The notes under the pieces are model-generated. The model worked only from the letters and a program-made list of their open reading frames with translations. It was not told the DNA's origin and did no database searches. DNA of 58,879 nt from Nocardia sp. (GTDB lineage: Bacteria; Actinomycetota; Actinomycetes; Mycobacteriales; Mycobacteriaceae). Where the stretch lies: assembly GCF_025465275.1 (NCBI RefSeq), contig NZ_JAODNK010000109.1, forward strand, positions 1-58,879, in the 5' to 3' direction. Shown piece after piece: positions 50,748 through 58,533 of the stretch (position 1 is its first letter; the number at the start of each line of letters is the position of its first letter). A program made the position numbers and the translations under genes.

Positions 50748-50839
50748 GTTCGCGGCCCCGAAGTCTCGTTCTTCCCTCCCTCCGCTCCTCCGCTTCGCTC
50801 CCCCGCTCCGCTCAGTCCAGAACGAGACGGGCCGCGAAC
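50748..50839. repeat. long imperfect inverted repeat in the spacer
   Basis: The left arm (50748-50772) begins GTTCGCGGCCC and ends TCTCGTTCT. The right arm (50819-50839) is its complement apart from a four-base insertion. The spacer and flank carry direct repeats of CCGCTTCGCTCC (50731 and 50790). It could be an AraC-gene terminator or a mobile-element remnant. No gene is seen in 50722-50898. Confidence 0.65.
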
Positions 50840-50898
50840 TTTGGGTGGATGGTCTCGGGCGTGAACTTTAGTCTGCTGCCCTCAGGCTGGTATCTCGA

Positions 50899-51855
50899 CT
50901 AAGCCGTGCGCTGGTCGGGGGTATTGCGGTGGTCCCGGGGGCTGATGCCGTGATGGCGTTTGAAGGCGGTGCTGAGGGCGAAGGCGCTGCCGTAGCCGAC
51001 ACGGTGCGCGATGGACTCCAGGGTGGCGTCCGATTCGTGCAGCAGATCGGCGGCCAGGGCCAGTCGCCAGTCGGTCAGGAAGGACATCGGGGGTTCGCCT
51101 ACGAGTTCGGTGAAGCGGCGGGCGAGGGCGGCGCGGGAGACGCCCACCTCGGCGGCCAGCGAGGCGACGGTCCAGGGGTGCGCGGGGTTGTGCTGGATGA
51201 GGCGAAGGGCCTTGCCTACCAGGGGATCGCTGTACGCGTGGTACCAGGCGGGGGCGTCGGCGCGGGCGAACCACGCGCGCAGGGTGGCGATCAGCAGCAG
51301 ATCCAGGAGGCGATCGAGCATGGCGCTCTGGGCGGGCAGCTCCTTGGCGGACTCGTCGACGAGCAGATCCAGGACGCGCGAATCGATTTCGCCGCGAGTG
51401 AGCACCGCGATGGGCGGGAGGGCCCGGAGCAGGCGGCGGCTGGCGGCGGACTCCTGCTCATAGGTGCCGGTTATCAACACGGTCTGCGCGTCGGCGCTGG
51501 TACCCCAATTGCGGACGCCCAGACTCAGGGTCTCGCAGAGCACTTCGCCGTCGGGGGTGGTGGTGATCTGACCGGGATGAATGATGGCCTGCGGGCCGGT
51601 GCCCGGGTCGTCGGCGATGGTGTAGTGATCGGGGCCGCGGAAGACGGCGATATCGCCCTCGTGCACCTGCCGCGCCGGAATCGGCTTGCCGCCCTTGGGG
51701 TCCGGCACGATCCAGCCGTCGCCGCGGACCACAGCCACCAGGGTCAGCGGCGCCTCGTCCTGAATGCGCAGCGACCAGGGCGGATCGAACGAGGAACGCA
51801 TGACGAAGGCCGCCCGCGCGCGTGGTCCTTCGAGCAGGCTGGCCAGAACATCCAT
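50899..51855 (-). CDS. AraC-family transcriptional regulator
   Basis: The 318-residue protein has an N-terminal cupin ligand domain (SSFDPPWSLRIQDEAPLTLVA, VHEGDIAVFRGPDHYTI) of the AraC_binding_2/cupin_6 type, and a C-terminal double helix-turn-helix (VASLAAEVGVSRAALARRFTEL and TLESIAHRVGYGSAFALSTAFKRHHG). ATG 51855 fits the start of the cupin domain; the frame continues upstream across the divergent gene. It is divergent to an NmrA-type NAD(P)-binding protein with a 73-bp gap and probably controls it, a common arrangement for this subfamily. Confidence 0.9.
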   Translation of the reverse strand: MDVLASLLEGPRARAAFVMRSSFDPPWSLRIQDEAPLTLVAVVRGDGWIVPDPKGGKPIPARQVHEGDIAVFRGPDHYTIADDPGTGPQAIIHPGQITTTPDGEVLCETLSLGVRNWGTSADAQTVLITGTYEQESAASRRLLRALPPIAVLTRGEIDSRVLDLLVDESAKELPAQSAMLDRLLDLLLIATLRAWFARADAPAWYHAYSDPLVGKALRLIQHNPAHPWTVASLAAEVGVSRAALARRFTELVGEPPMSFLTDWRLALAADLLHESDATLESIAHRVGYGSAFALSTAFKRHHGISPRDHRNTPDQRTA

Positions 51856-51928
51856 GCGTAGACGATGGCAAATGCCCGCGCGCTTCTCAACCATGTTTAC
51901 GCTCACGGATTCTCGGTGTACTTGTCTC

Positions 51929-52786
51929 ATGACGAACACAGAGCTTGCGAACAGCGAAAACACCGTTCTGGTCCTCGGCGGAACCGGTAAAACCGGCAGC
52001 CGGGTGGGGGCCCGTTTGACCGCCCTCGGCGTCCCGGTGCGATCGGGTTCCCGCACGGCGGCAATCCCCTTCGACTGGACCGACCGCGCCACCTGGGGAC
52101 CGGCACTGGCCGGAATCGACGCCGTCTACCTCGCTTATCAGCCGGATCTGGCGGTGCCCGGGGCCGACGCCGATATCAAGGCTTTCAGCGCCCTCGCCGT
52201 CGAGGCGGGCGTGCGGCGACTGGTGCTGCTGTCCGGGCGCGGGGAGCCCGAGGCGCTGGAATGCGAAGCGATCGTGCGGGATTCGGGTCTGGAGTGGACC
52301 GTGGTGCGGTGCGCCTTCTTCGCGCAGAACTTCAGCGAGGGCGCATTCGCGGACTACATCCTGGCGGGCGAGGTGGCACTGCCCTCCGGAGAGGTGCCCG
52401 AACCGTTCGTGGATGCCGATGACATCGCCGATGTAGCGGTAGCGGCCCTGACCGGTGCCGGGCATACCGGGCAGGTGTACGAACTCACCGGGCCGCGGGC
52501 GCTGACCTTCGCCGAGGCGGCTGCCGAGATCGGGCAGGCGATCGGGCGTGAGATCGCGTTCGTGCCGCTGTCGCGCACGGATTTCATTGCGGCGCTGACC
52601 TCTTACGGTGTGCCCGCCGACGAGGTGAGCCTGCTGGACTACCTGTTCGGCACGGTGCTGGACGGGCGCAATTCGCAGCTTTCCGACGGGGTGTTCCGCG
52701 CTCTGGGCCGCGCGCCCCGGGACTTCGCCGAGTATGCCCGCGACGTGGCGGTTTCCGGTGTCTGGTCGGTCACAGCGCAGGCTTAA
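51929..52786 (+). CDS. NmrA-type NAD(P)-binding atypical SDR
   Basis: The 285-residue atypical short-chain dehydrogenase has cofactor motif VLVLGGTGKTGSRVGARL, VRRLVLLSGRGE, and EWTVVRCAFFAQNFSEG, features of the NmrA/ergot-biosynthesis-like group. Such proteins often act as redox sensors or NADPH-dependent reductases; the catalytic YxxxK is not obvious, so a sensor role is possible. ATG 51929 is the first reasonable start. It pairs with the divergent AraC regulator. Confidence 0.86.
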   Translation: MTNTELANSENTVLVLGGTGKTGSRVGARLTALGVPVRSGSRTAAIPFDWTDRATWGPALAGIDAVYLAYQPDLAVPGADADIKAFSALAVEAGVRRLVLLSGRGEPEALECEAIVRDSGLEWTVVRCAFFAQNFSEGAFADYILAGEVALPSGEVPEPFVDADDIADVAVAALTGAGHTGQVYELTGPRALTFAEAAAEIGQAIGREIAFVPLSRTDFIAALTSYGVPADEVSLLDYLFGTVLDGRNSQLSDGVFRALGRAPRDFAEYARDVAVSGVWSVTAQA

Positions 52787-52925
52787 CCTGTCGGTGCCCG
52801 GGCATACACTGGAGTACGAAACAGATTGCAGTACAGAAGTTTCGGATCACAGCCGGGAGCGTCGACGGGGCCGCGAAGGTTGTGGGTGCAGGGGAGCTGC
52901 CGGCTCGGCCGGTAGCGTCGTACCA

Positions 52926-54311
52926 ATGGTCGCTGCGACGCCCGCTCCTCCTATCCGAACCGCGCGTATCGCACTGTTCGCGGTGTTCGGCCTGAACGGG
53001 ATGCTCTCGGCGCTCTGGATCGTGCACATTCCGGCCGTCACCCAGCGGGCGGGGGTGTCGCACAGCGCCCTGGGAGTGCTCATCCTGCTCATGGCGGGCT
53101 GCGCCATTGTCGGCATGCAGGCCGCCGGGCCGCTCGCCGACCGGCTCGGCAGTCGCACCCTGACCGCCACCGCCGCGACCATCCTGTCGGTGGCGCTCAT
53201 CGGCCCCGGCCTGGCCACCTCGCCTGGGACACTGGCAATCGCCCTGGCCGCCTTCGGCTTCGGCAACGGCATGCTCGATGTCTCGATGAACGCCCAGGCC
53301 GTCCACATCGAGCGCGCCTACCCCCGCCCCATCATGTCGGCCTTCCACGCCTGCTTCTCCCTGGGCGGCCTGCTCGGCTCCCTCGCCGGCGCCGCCACCC
53401 AGCGCGCCCACTGGAACATCCACACCACCCTCCTCCTCTCCGCCGCGCTCGGCCTCACCCTCGTAGCGCTCTGCACGCCCCGACTACTCCCGCACCAGCC
53501 CACGCCGACGACCCGCACGCCCCCGGATCGAGACCCGCAGACCGCTGAAAGTGGCACTCCGCAGCAGAGATTCAGCGCGCAAGCGACAGCCGGCGCCCAC
53601 GACACCTACGACGCACCGGCCGAGAGTGGGCAACAGCGGATCGGTGAGCACAACAATCTCGGGGCGACAGGTGCAAGCAGCGAATCAGAGGTCCCCGCTG
53701 CGCCGGACCGACGAGCGTTGCGCCACAGCACCGAGGGGCTGGCGGCCGAGCGGCGTGCCGCCACGGGCACGACACGGAAGGTGTTGGTGCTGGGGGCTAT
53801 TGCGTTTGCGGTATTGATGGCGGAGGGGGTGGCGGCGGATTGGAGTGCGTTGCAGTTGCGAGATCGGCTGGGCGTGGAGGTGGGGACCGCGGCGCTGGCC
53901 TATGGGGCGTTTTCTACGACTATGACGGCGGGGCGGTTGGTGGCGGATCGGGTGAGTGGGCGGTTCGGGCGGGTGGCGGTGGTGCGATGGGGGACGGTGC
54001 TGGGGGCGGGCGGGTTCGGGTTGATCGCGATATCGGGGTGGCTGCCGCTGACGCTGGCGGGGTGGGCGCTGTGCGGGATCGGATTGTCCGGTGCGGTGCC
54101 GCAGGTGTTCACGGCCGCGGGGAATTTGGGGTCGGCGAATTCGGCGACGGATATGTCGCGGGTGTTCGGGCTCGGATATGTGGGGCTGCTGGCCGGGCCG
54201 GCGATCATCGGGTGGCTCACCACGGTGGTGCCGCTCACGACCGCGATGGTGGTGCCGCTGATCGCGCTGCTGTTATGCGCCTGGGGCGCTCGCGTCGTCG
54301 GCACGCACTAG
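52926..54311 (+). CDS. MFS transporter with a large hydrophilic central loop
   Basis: The 461-residue major-facilitator protein has about twelve membrane segments; the first half shows GPLADRLGSRTLTATA (loop 2-3 motif) and the second GRLVADRVSGRFGRVAVV. The halves are joined by an unusually long polar loop of about 90 residues (Pro/Thr/Gln/Ser-rich, about 195-285). The coding strand is C-rich before this loop and G-rich after it. Substrate unknown; it resembles YbjJ/FucP-like carriers. The start is ATG 52926. The gene end overlaps the convergent MarR gene by 39 bp. Confidence 0.85.
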   Translation: MVAATPAPPIRTARIALFAVFGLNGMLSALWIVHIPAVTQRAGVSHSALGVLILLMAGCAIVGMQAAGPLADRLGSRTLTATAATILSVALIGPGLATSPGTLAIALAAFGFGNGMLDVSMNAQAVHIERAYPRPIMSAFHACFSLGGLLGSLAGAATQRAHWNIHTTLLLSAALGLTLVALCTPRLLPHQPTPTTRTPPDRDPQTAESGTPQQRFSAQATAGAHDTYDAPAESGQQRIGEHNNLGATGASSESEVPAAPDRRALRHSTEGLAAERRAATGTTRKVLVLGAIAFAVLMAEGVAADWSALQLRDRLGVEVGTAALAYGAFSTTMTAGRLVADRVSGRFGRVAVVRWGTVLGAGGFGLIAISGWLPLTLAGWALCGIGLSGAVPQVFTAAGNLGSANSATDMSRVFGLGYVGLLAGPAIIGWLTTVVPLTTAMVVPLIALLLCAWGARVVGTH

Positions 54312-54833
54312 GCGGCGTTCGCGCGCGGCCGCACCGAAGTCGCCGATGGTTTCGGCGTGGTCCAGGAAGTCGTCGACCATGCGGTGGTTGAGCACGGCCA
54401 GGGCCTTCAGATCCTCGGTACTCCAGTCGGCCAGAGCCTCCTGCATCCAGTCGCGCTGCACCTCGCGAATGACATCCACGGCCTGGCGACCGGTGGCGGT
54501 CGGGCGGACGAGTTGGGCGCGGCCGTCGACCGGGTCGGCGACACGCTCGATGTACCCCGCTTTTTCGAGGCGCTGGATCTGCCGGCTCACGTGTGGCGCT
54601 TCCACATCGAGGCGGACGGCGAGCTCGCCGAGGCGCATGGGCTCCCCGTCGTCGCAGAGCACGCGCAGTAGCGGCACGCTGGCGCGATCCATGGAAACGC
54701 CGCACTTGATCATGGCGCGATCGTGGCGGCGCACCCGGGTGAGCAGGTAGGCGACGCGGGCGAGCGCGCCTTCGAGTTCGACTATGTGAGCTGAGTCGAC
54801 TCGGGGGACGGAGGTGGATTCCGGCGGCGGCAT
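54273..54833 (-). CDS. MarR-family transcriptional regulator
   Basis: The 186-residue winged-helix protein has dimer helix VELEGALARVAYLLTRVRRHD, recognition region LAVRLDVEAPHVSRQIQRLEKAGY, and wing ADPVDGRAQLVRPTATGR. It is divergent to the DHA2 exporter gene, with a clear 21-bp inverted repeat in the 61-bp gap. By family precedent it represses the exporter and itself and releases on binding a small hydrophobic or phenolic compound. Its end overlaps the convergent MFS gene by 39 bp. Confidence 0.92.
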   Translation of the reverse strand: MPPPESTSVPRVDSAHIVELEGALARVAYLLTRVRRHDRAMIKCGVSMDRASVPLLRVLCDDGEPMRLGELAVRLDVEAPHVSRQIQRLEKAGYIERVADPVDGRAQLVRPTATGRQAVDVIREVQRDWMQEALADWSTEDLKALAVLNHRMVDDFLDHAETIGDFGAAARERRLVRADDASAPGA

Positions 54834-54855
54834 GTGGTTATCTTACGAGACACAT

Positions 54856-54876
54856 TTACTTAATTTTGGTAAGTAA
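54856..54876. promoter_or_regulatory. MarR operator (inverted repeat)
   Basis: TTACTTA (54856-54862) and TAAGTAA (54870-54876) form a perfect 7-bp inverted repeat with a 7-bp spacer. It lies 23-39 bp from the start codons of the divergent marR and exporter genes, in an AT-rich pocket that also should hold both promoters. Confidence 0.75.
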
Positions 54877-54894
54877 TCTGAAGGATTGCCAAAC

Positions 54895-56328
54895 ATGACT
54901 ACGACCGCTGTCGGTCCGGTCGCCGGAACCCCCACCGACGGCCATTCGAAGACTCATCTGGCCCTCACCCTGCTGGCGCTCAGCGCCGCCGGACTGGTCG
55001 TATCACTGCAGCAGACCGTGGTCATTCCGCTGCTGCCGCACATGATGGTGCAGCTGGGCACCGATGCCGCGGGCATCCAGTGGCTGTTCACCGCCGCCCT
55101 GCTCAGTGGCGCGGTCGCCACCCCGTTGCTCTCCCGCTTCGGCGATATGTACGGCAAGAAGCGCATGGTGCTGATCGCCATGGGCCTGCTCATTCTCGGC
55201 TCGGTGGTCTGCGCGTTCGCCACCTCGCTGGGCGTCTACATCATCGGCCGCGCGCTGCAGGGCACCGCCTCGGCCATGATCCCGCTCGCCATCGGCATTC
55301 TGCGCGATACCTTCCCGCCGGAGAAGATGGTCACCGCCATCGGCGTCGTCTCCGGCACCATGGGCGTCGGCGGCACCGTCGGCATGCTCATGACCGGTGT
55401 CATCGCCGACCACACCACCAACCCGCACCCGGTCTTCTGGGTCACCGCGGCACTCGGTGTGCTCGCCGCCGTCCTGATTCAGTTCACCGCCAAGGACACC
55501 GGCGTCCGGCACGGCGGCTCCCCCGACTACGTGGGCGCGGCGCTGCTGGCCGGTCTGCTGATCACGCTGCTGCTGGCCATCAGCGAGGGCGCGCGCTGGC
55601 ACTGGACCTCCCCCAGCGTGCTGGGCCTGTTCGGCGCGGCCATCGTGCTGACCGTGATCTGGGTGTTCGTGGAGCTGAAGGTGACCCAGCCGCTGGTGCG
55701 ACTACAGCTGCTGGTCGGCCCGAAATCGCTGACCGCCAACCTGATTTCGCTGCTGCTCGGCGCCGCACTGTTCGGATCCTTCACGCTGGTCTCCAATTTC
55801 GTGCAGACCCCGGCCGACAAGGTCGGCTACGGCCTGTCCGGTTCGGTGCTGGCCGTCGGCCTCTACGGCATCCCCAGCGCACTGCTGATGACGCTGTTCT
55901 CCTTCCGCACCGGCAAGATCGCCGCCCGCATCGGCGCGGCCTACACGCTCGCCATCGGCTCGGCCTTCGCCGCCGCGTCCATGCTGTGGACGGCCGGGTT
56001 CCACGAGCACGGCTGGCAGATGGTGGTCACGAATGTGCTGCAGGGCACCGGCTTCGGTATCGGTTACGCCGCACTCGGCACGCTGGCCGTCATGCATGTG
56101 CCGATGAGCGAGAGCGGTATCGCCTCCGGCATCAACTCGCTGGTGCGTACCGCGGGCGGCAGTATCGCGGGCGCGGTCACCGGGTCGATCCTCACCTCGC
56201 AGGTCATCGCGCACAGTCATGTGCCGACGCTGCACGCCTACGTGCTGTCCTTCACCATCCTCGGCATTGCCGCCCTGCTGGCCGCGATCGTCGCGGTGGT
56301 GCACGGCCTGCGGCACGGAGCCGAGTAG
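54895..56328 (+). CDS. DHA2-type MFS drug exporter
   Basis: The 477-residue transporter has fourteen-segment character. Motif A is present as GDMYGKKRMV after helix 2, and motif C-like GVVSGTMGVGGTVGMLMTG marks an antiporter. It resembles EmrB/QacA/LfrA exporters that expel drugs or lipophilic cations with H+. ATG 54895 has GAAGGA nine bases upstream; a TTG nine bases earlier is less likely. It is controlled by the divergent MarR gene, and a bidirectional terminator follows. Confidence 0.92.
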   Translation: MTTTAVGPVAGTPTDGHSKTHLALTLLALSAAGLVVSLQQTVVIPLLPHMMVQLGTDAAGIQWLFTAALLSGAVATPLLSRFGDMYGKKRMVLIAMGLLILGSVVCAFATSLGVYIIGRALQGTASAMIPLAIGILRDTFPPEKMVTAIGVVSGTMGVGGTVGMLMTGVIADHTTNPHPVFWVTAALGVLAAVLIQFTAKDTGVRHGGSPDYVGAALLAGLLITLLLAISEGARWHWTSPSVLGLFGAAIVLTVIWVFVELKVTQPLVRLQLLVGPKSLTANLISLLLGAALFGSFTLVSNFVQTPADKVGYGLSGSVLAVGLYGIPSALLMTLFSFRTGKIAARIGAAYTLAIGSAFAAASMLWTAGFHEHGWQMVVTNVLQGTGFGIGYAALGTLAVMHVPMSESGIASGINSLVRTAGGSIAGAVTGSILTSQVIAHSHVPTLHAYVLSFTILGIAALLAAIVAVVHGLRHGAE

Positions 56329-56350
56329 CCCGGTAGCACAATCGAATCCG

Positions 56351-56384
56351 AAAGAGCCGGTCGATGCCCGTCGACCGGCTCTTT
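56351..56384. terminator. bidirectional hairpin terminator
   Basis: AAAGAGCCGGTCGA (56351-56364) pairs perfectly with TCGACCGGCTCTTT (56371-56384) around TGCCCG. It lies exactly between the exporter stop and the stop of the convergent peptidase gene. Confidence 0.9.
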
Positions 56385-57023
56385 CTATGTCAGCACCTCG
56401 GTGCGGTCACCGTCGACGACGACCACGTGATCGTCGGTCAGTGCCCAGTGCGGAACTCCCGCGGTGAGGTAGTCGCGCACCAGCTTCCGGGAATGCCCGT
56501 CCGGATCGGTGGGCGAATCCAGATGCGGGACGATGCGGCGATTCACCAATCCCAGTCCGTCCCAGCGCGGTTCGATACCGCAGGCGGTGCGCACCTCGGC
56601 CGGATCATCCGTCGATTCCAGACCGTGCAGGTCAGGTGTCATGACGCAGGCGCCGGCGCTGTATCCGGCGTAGACCAGCGCGTCTGCCGCGAGCAGCCGG
56701 GTCAGCACGACATCCGCTCCGCTGCGCGCGAATTGGGCGCGCAGCACGAAGGTATTGCCGCCGCGCACCCACACCATCGGATACTCGGACAGGGTCTGCT
56801 CCAGTTCGGCGGTCCGGCCGATGTAATCCCGCAGGTCGACCACCTCCGGCTGGAAACCCGAGCGGCGCAGCGGAAAAAGATCACTGGTGACCGCGCTCTG
56901 CCAGGCCGACGGCCAGGCATCACAGGCATTCGCGATGACCGCGACCCGGCCCGGCTCCCCCACCAGGGCGAGCAGCCGATCGGTGTGCGCGCCGAAACGA
57001 TAGCTGGACAGGAACAGTCGCAC
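56385..57023 (-). CDS. peptidase S51 (dipeptidase E-like) family protein
   Basis: The 212-residue class I amidotransferase-like fold protein has the S51 nucleophile elbow YAGYSAGACV (S122), VWVRGGNTFVLR before it, and a downstream PHLDSPTDPDGH loop that would supply a His. Family members cleave Asp-X dipeptides or act on cyanophycin; the substrate here is unknown. The start is GTG 57023. It lies six bases after the DinB-fold gene on the same strand, suggesting an operon of HIT, DinB and S51 genes. Confidence 0.86.
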   Translation of the reverse strand: MRLFLSSYRFGAHTDRLLALVGEPGRVAVIANACDAWPSAWQSAVTSDLFPLRRSGFQPEVVDLRDYIGRTAELEQTLSEYPMVWVRGGNTFVLRAQFARSGADVVLTRLLAADALVYAGYSAGACVMTPDLHGLESTDDPAEVRTACGIEPRWDGLGLVNRRIVPHLDSPTDPDGHSRKLVRDYLTAGVPHWALTDDHVVVVDGDRTEVLT

Positions 57024-57029
57024 GGGGTC

Positions 57030-57848
57030 TCAGATGGTGAACGTGAGGCCGCGAACCAGGCGATTGCCCAGCTCGATATCACCGGCGAGGGTGAATTCCC
57101 CCATGTGCGCATCGGCCTTCGTGCGGCCGCCGCGCAGCCGCGCGAACAGGCCGGAGCTCAGGGTGAGAACGACATCGGCGGGGCCGTCGAGGTTTTCGAC
57201 CGGGTTGGCCCGGCTGCCGACCACCGCGATGTGCAGGGTCCGCACCACCGGCCCGGTGATCTCGAAGGTGATACGCGCGCCGTCCTGCGCCCCGCCGCCC
57301 TTGACCACCGCGCGGCCGATACCGAAAACCAGCTCGGTGAAAGCTGTTTCGGCTCGCAACCCACCTTCGTCGATCCGCACGCCGAGTCCGTCGGCGATAT
57401 CGAGCCCGTGCATCCAGCAGTCGAACAGGCGAATCCGCATGAACCGGCCGTAGGGCGTCATGCCGACCGGAGACGGCACATTCTCGGCCCACTGCCCGGG
57501 GGCGAGTTCGGCGAGCTGCTTCAGCCGCCGCGTGGTCACCTCGTGGAAGTGCGCCAGCAGCTGGGCTCCGGAGAGCGGCCGCAGCGACCGGATCCACTTC
57601 TCGTTGAGCGCACCGATCTCATTGTGAATGTGCTCCCCCGCCACCTCGATATCCGGCACCGGCTCCCCGGCCAGCAGCGATTCGGTACCGATCACGTGCG
57701 CGAGCACATCGAAGACGGTCCAGCCCGGCAGCGCCGAGGGGGTACGCCAGCCGTCCTCGTCCAGTCCTCCCACTAGACGGGTGAGGGTGTCCCACTGGTC
57801 GGACAGGGCTGTCGTGATGACGGTCCGGTCCGGCACCGTGTCGGTCAT
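57030..57848 (-). CDS. maleylpyruvate isomerase-fold (DinB-like, mycothiol-type) protein
   Basis: The 272-residue protein shows the TIGR03083 actinobacterial pattern: an N-terminal helical bundle with DEDGWRTPSALPGWTVFDVLAH, where the metal-binding His is in VLAHV, and FDCWMHGLDIADGLG giving a second His. A C-terminal SCP2/MDMPI_C-like domain follows (about 170-270). Such proteins use mycothiol as a thiol cofactor for isomerase or S-transferase reactions. The substrate is unknown. ATG 57848 overlaps the HIT gene stop by four bases. Confidence 0.86.
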   Translation of the reverse strand: MTDTVPDRTVITTALSDQWDTLTRLVGGLDEDGWRTPSALPGWTVFDVLAHVIGTESLLAGEPVPDIEVAGEHIHNEIGALNEKWIRSLRPLSGAQLLAHFHEVTTRRLKQLAELAPGQWAENVPSPVGMTPYGRFMRIRLFDCWMHGLDIADGLGVRIDEGGLRAETAFTELVFGIGRAVVKGGGAQDGARITFEITGPVVRTLHIAVVGSRANPVENLDGPADVVLTLSSGLFARLRGGRTKADAHMGEFTLAGDIELGNRLVRGLTFTI

Positions 57849-58294
57849 GCGGTGGTTTCCTTTTCCTCGTCGGCGAGCCGGACCAGGCCGGCCCGGATGG
57901 CAGCGGCGGTCCGGTCCGGGTCGTGCGCCCGGCGCAGGACGAAACCCTTCGCGAAAGTTAGGGTGTCGCCCTTCCAACGCGGGACCACGTGCAGATGAAC
58001 GTGATGCACGGTCTGGAATGCGGCCTTGCCGTCATTGAGCACCAGGTTGGCCCCGTCCGCGCCGAGATCGCTGCGGCGCACGGCCTTTGCCAGGCGGTGG
58101 CCGAAGGTGAAGAGCCGCGCGCCCAGCGCGGGGTCCAGCTCGTCCAGATCGGTCGCGTGCGATTTGGGAATCACCAGGGTGTGGCCCCGGGTTATGGGCC
58201 GTATGTCCAGAAACGCCAGGAGGACGTCGTCCTCGAAGATCTTGGTCGCGGGTGCGTCGCCCCCCACGATCCGGCAGAAGATGCAGCCGCTCAC
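57845..58294 (-). CDS. HIT-family nucleotide hydrolase/transferase
   Basis: The 149-residue HIT protein starts SGCIFCRIVGGDAPATKIFED with a CxxC pair, and ends its core in VHHVHLHVVPR, the His triad with nucleophile H100. Hydrolysis of AMP-linked nucleotides such as adenosine phosphoramidate is the usual activity. The start is GTG 58294, and no strong ribosome site is visible. It heads the minus-strand HIT, DinB, S51 set. Confidence 0.9.
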   Translation of the reverse strand: MSGCIFCRIVGGDAPATKIFEDDVLLAFLDIRPITRGHTLVIPKSHATDLDELDPALGARLFTFGHRLAKAVRRSDLGADGANLVLNDGKAAFQTVHHVHLHVVPRWKGDTLTFAKGFVLRRAHDPDRTAAAIRAGLVRLADEEKETTA

Positions 58295-58429
58295 CTTGCA
58301 GACATTACGGCGTAAAGGTGACCCGCGACACCCCTCTCAACATTGGGTTGTCCGATTTTGTCGCCACCCCGTGTGACGCCCATCTCCGCTACGCTCACCG
58401 GCGACCGGGTACAGTTGCGAGAATTCTCA

Positions 58430-58453
58430 CGAACTTACCCAAAAGTAAGTTCG
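58430..58453. promoter_or_regulatory. perfect inverted repeat upstream of pntA, candidate operator
   Basis: CGAACTTAC (58430-58438) and GTAAGTTCG (58445-58453) flank a CCAAAA spacer. The site is 81-104 bp upstream of the pntA start in the divergent gap with the HIT gene. The geometry suits a TetR-type dimer. No T tract follows, so a terminator is unlikely. The rest of 58295-58533 shows no gene. Confidence 0.6.
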
Positions 58454-58533
58454 GCCCACCGTTGGACCGGTGACACGGCCCATCACGAAGTACTCAGGTG
58501 GCCTGGGCTCACCACGAGAAGGAAGTTTGACAA

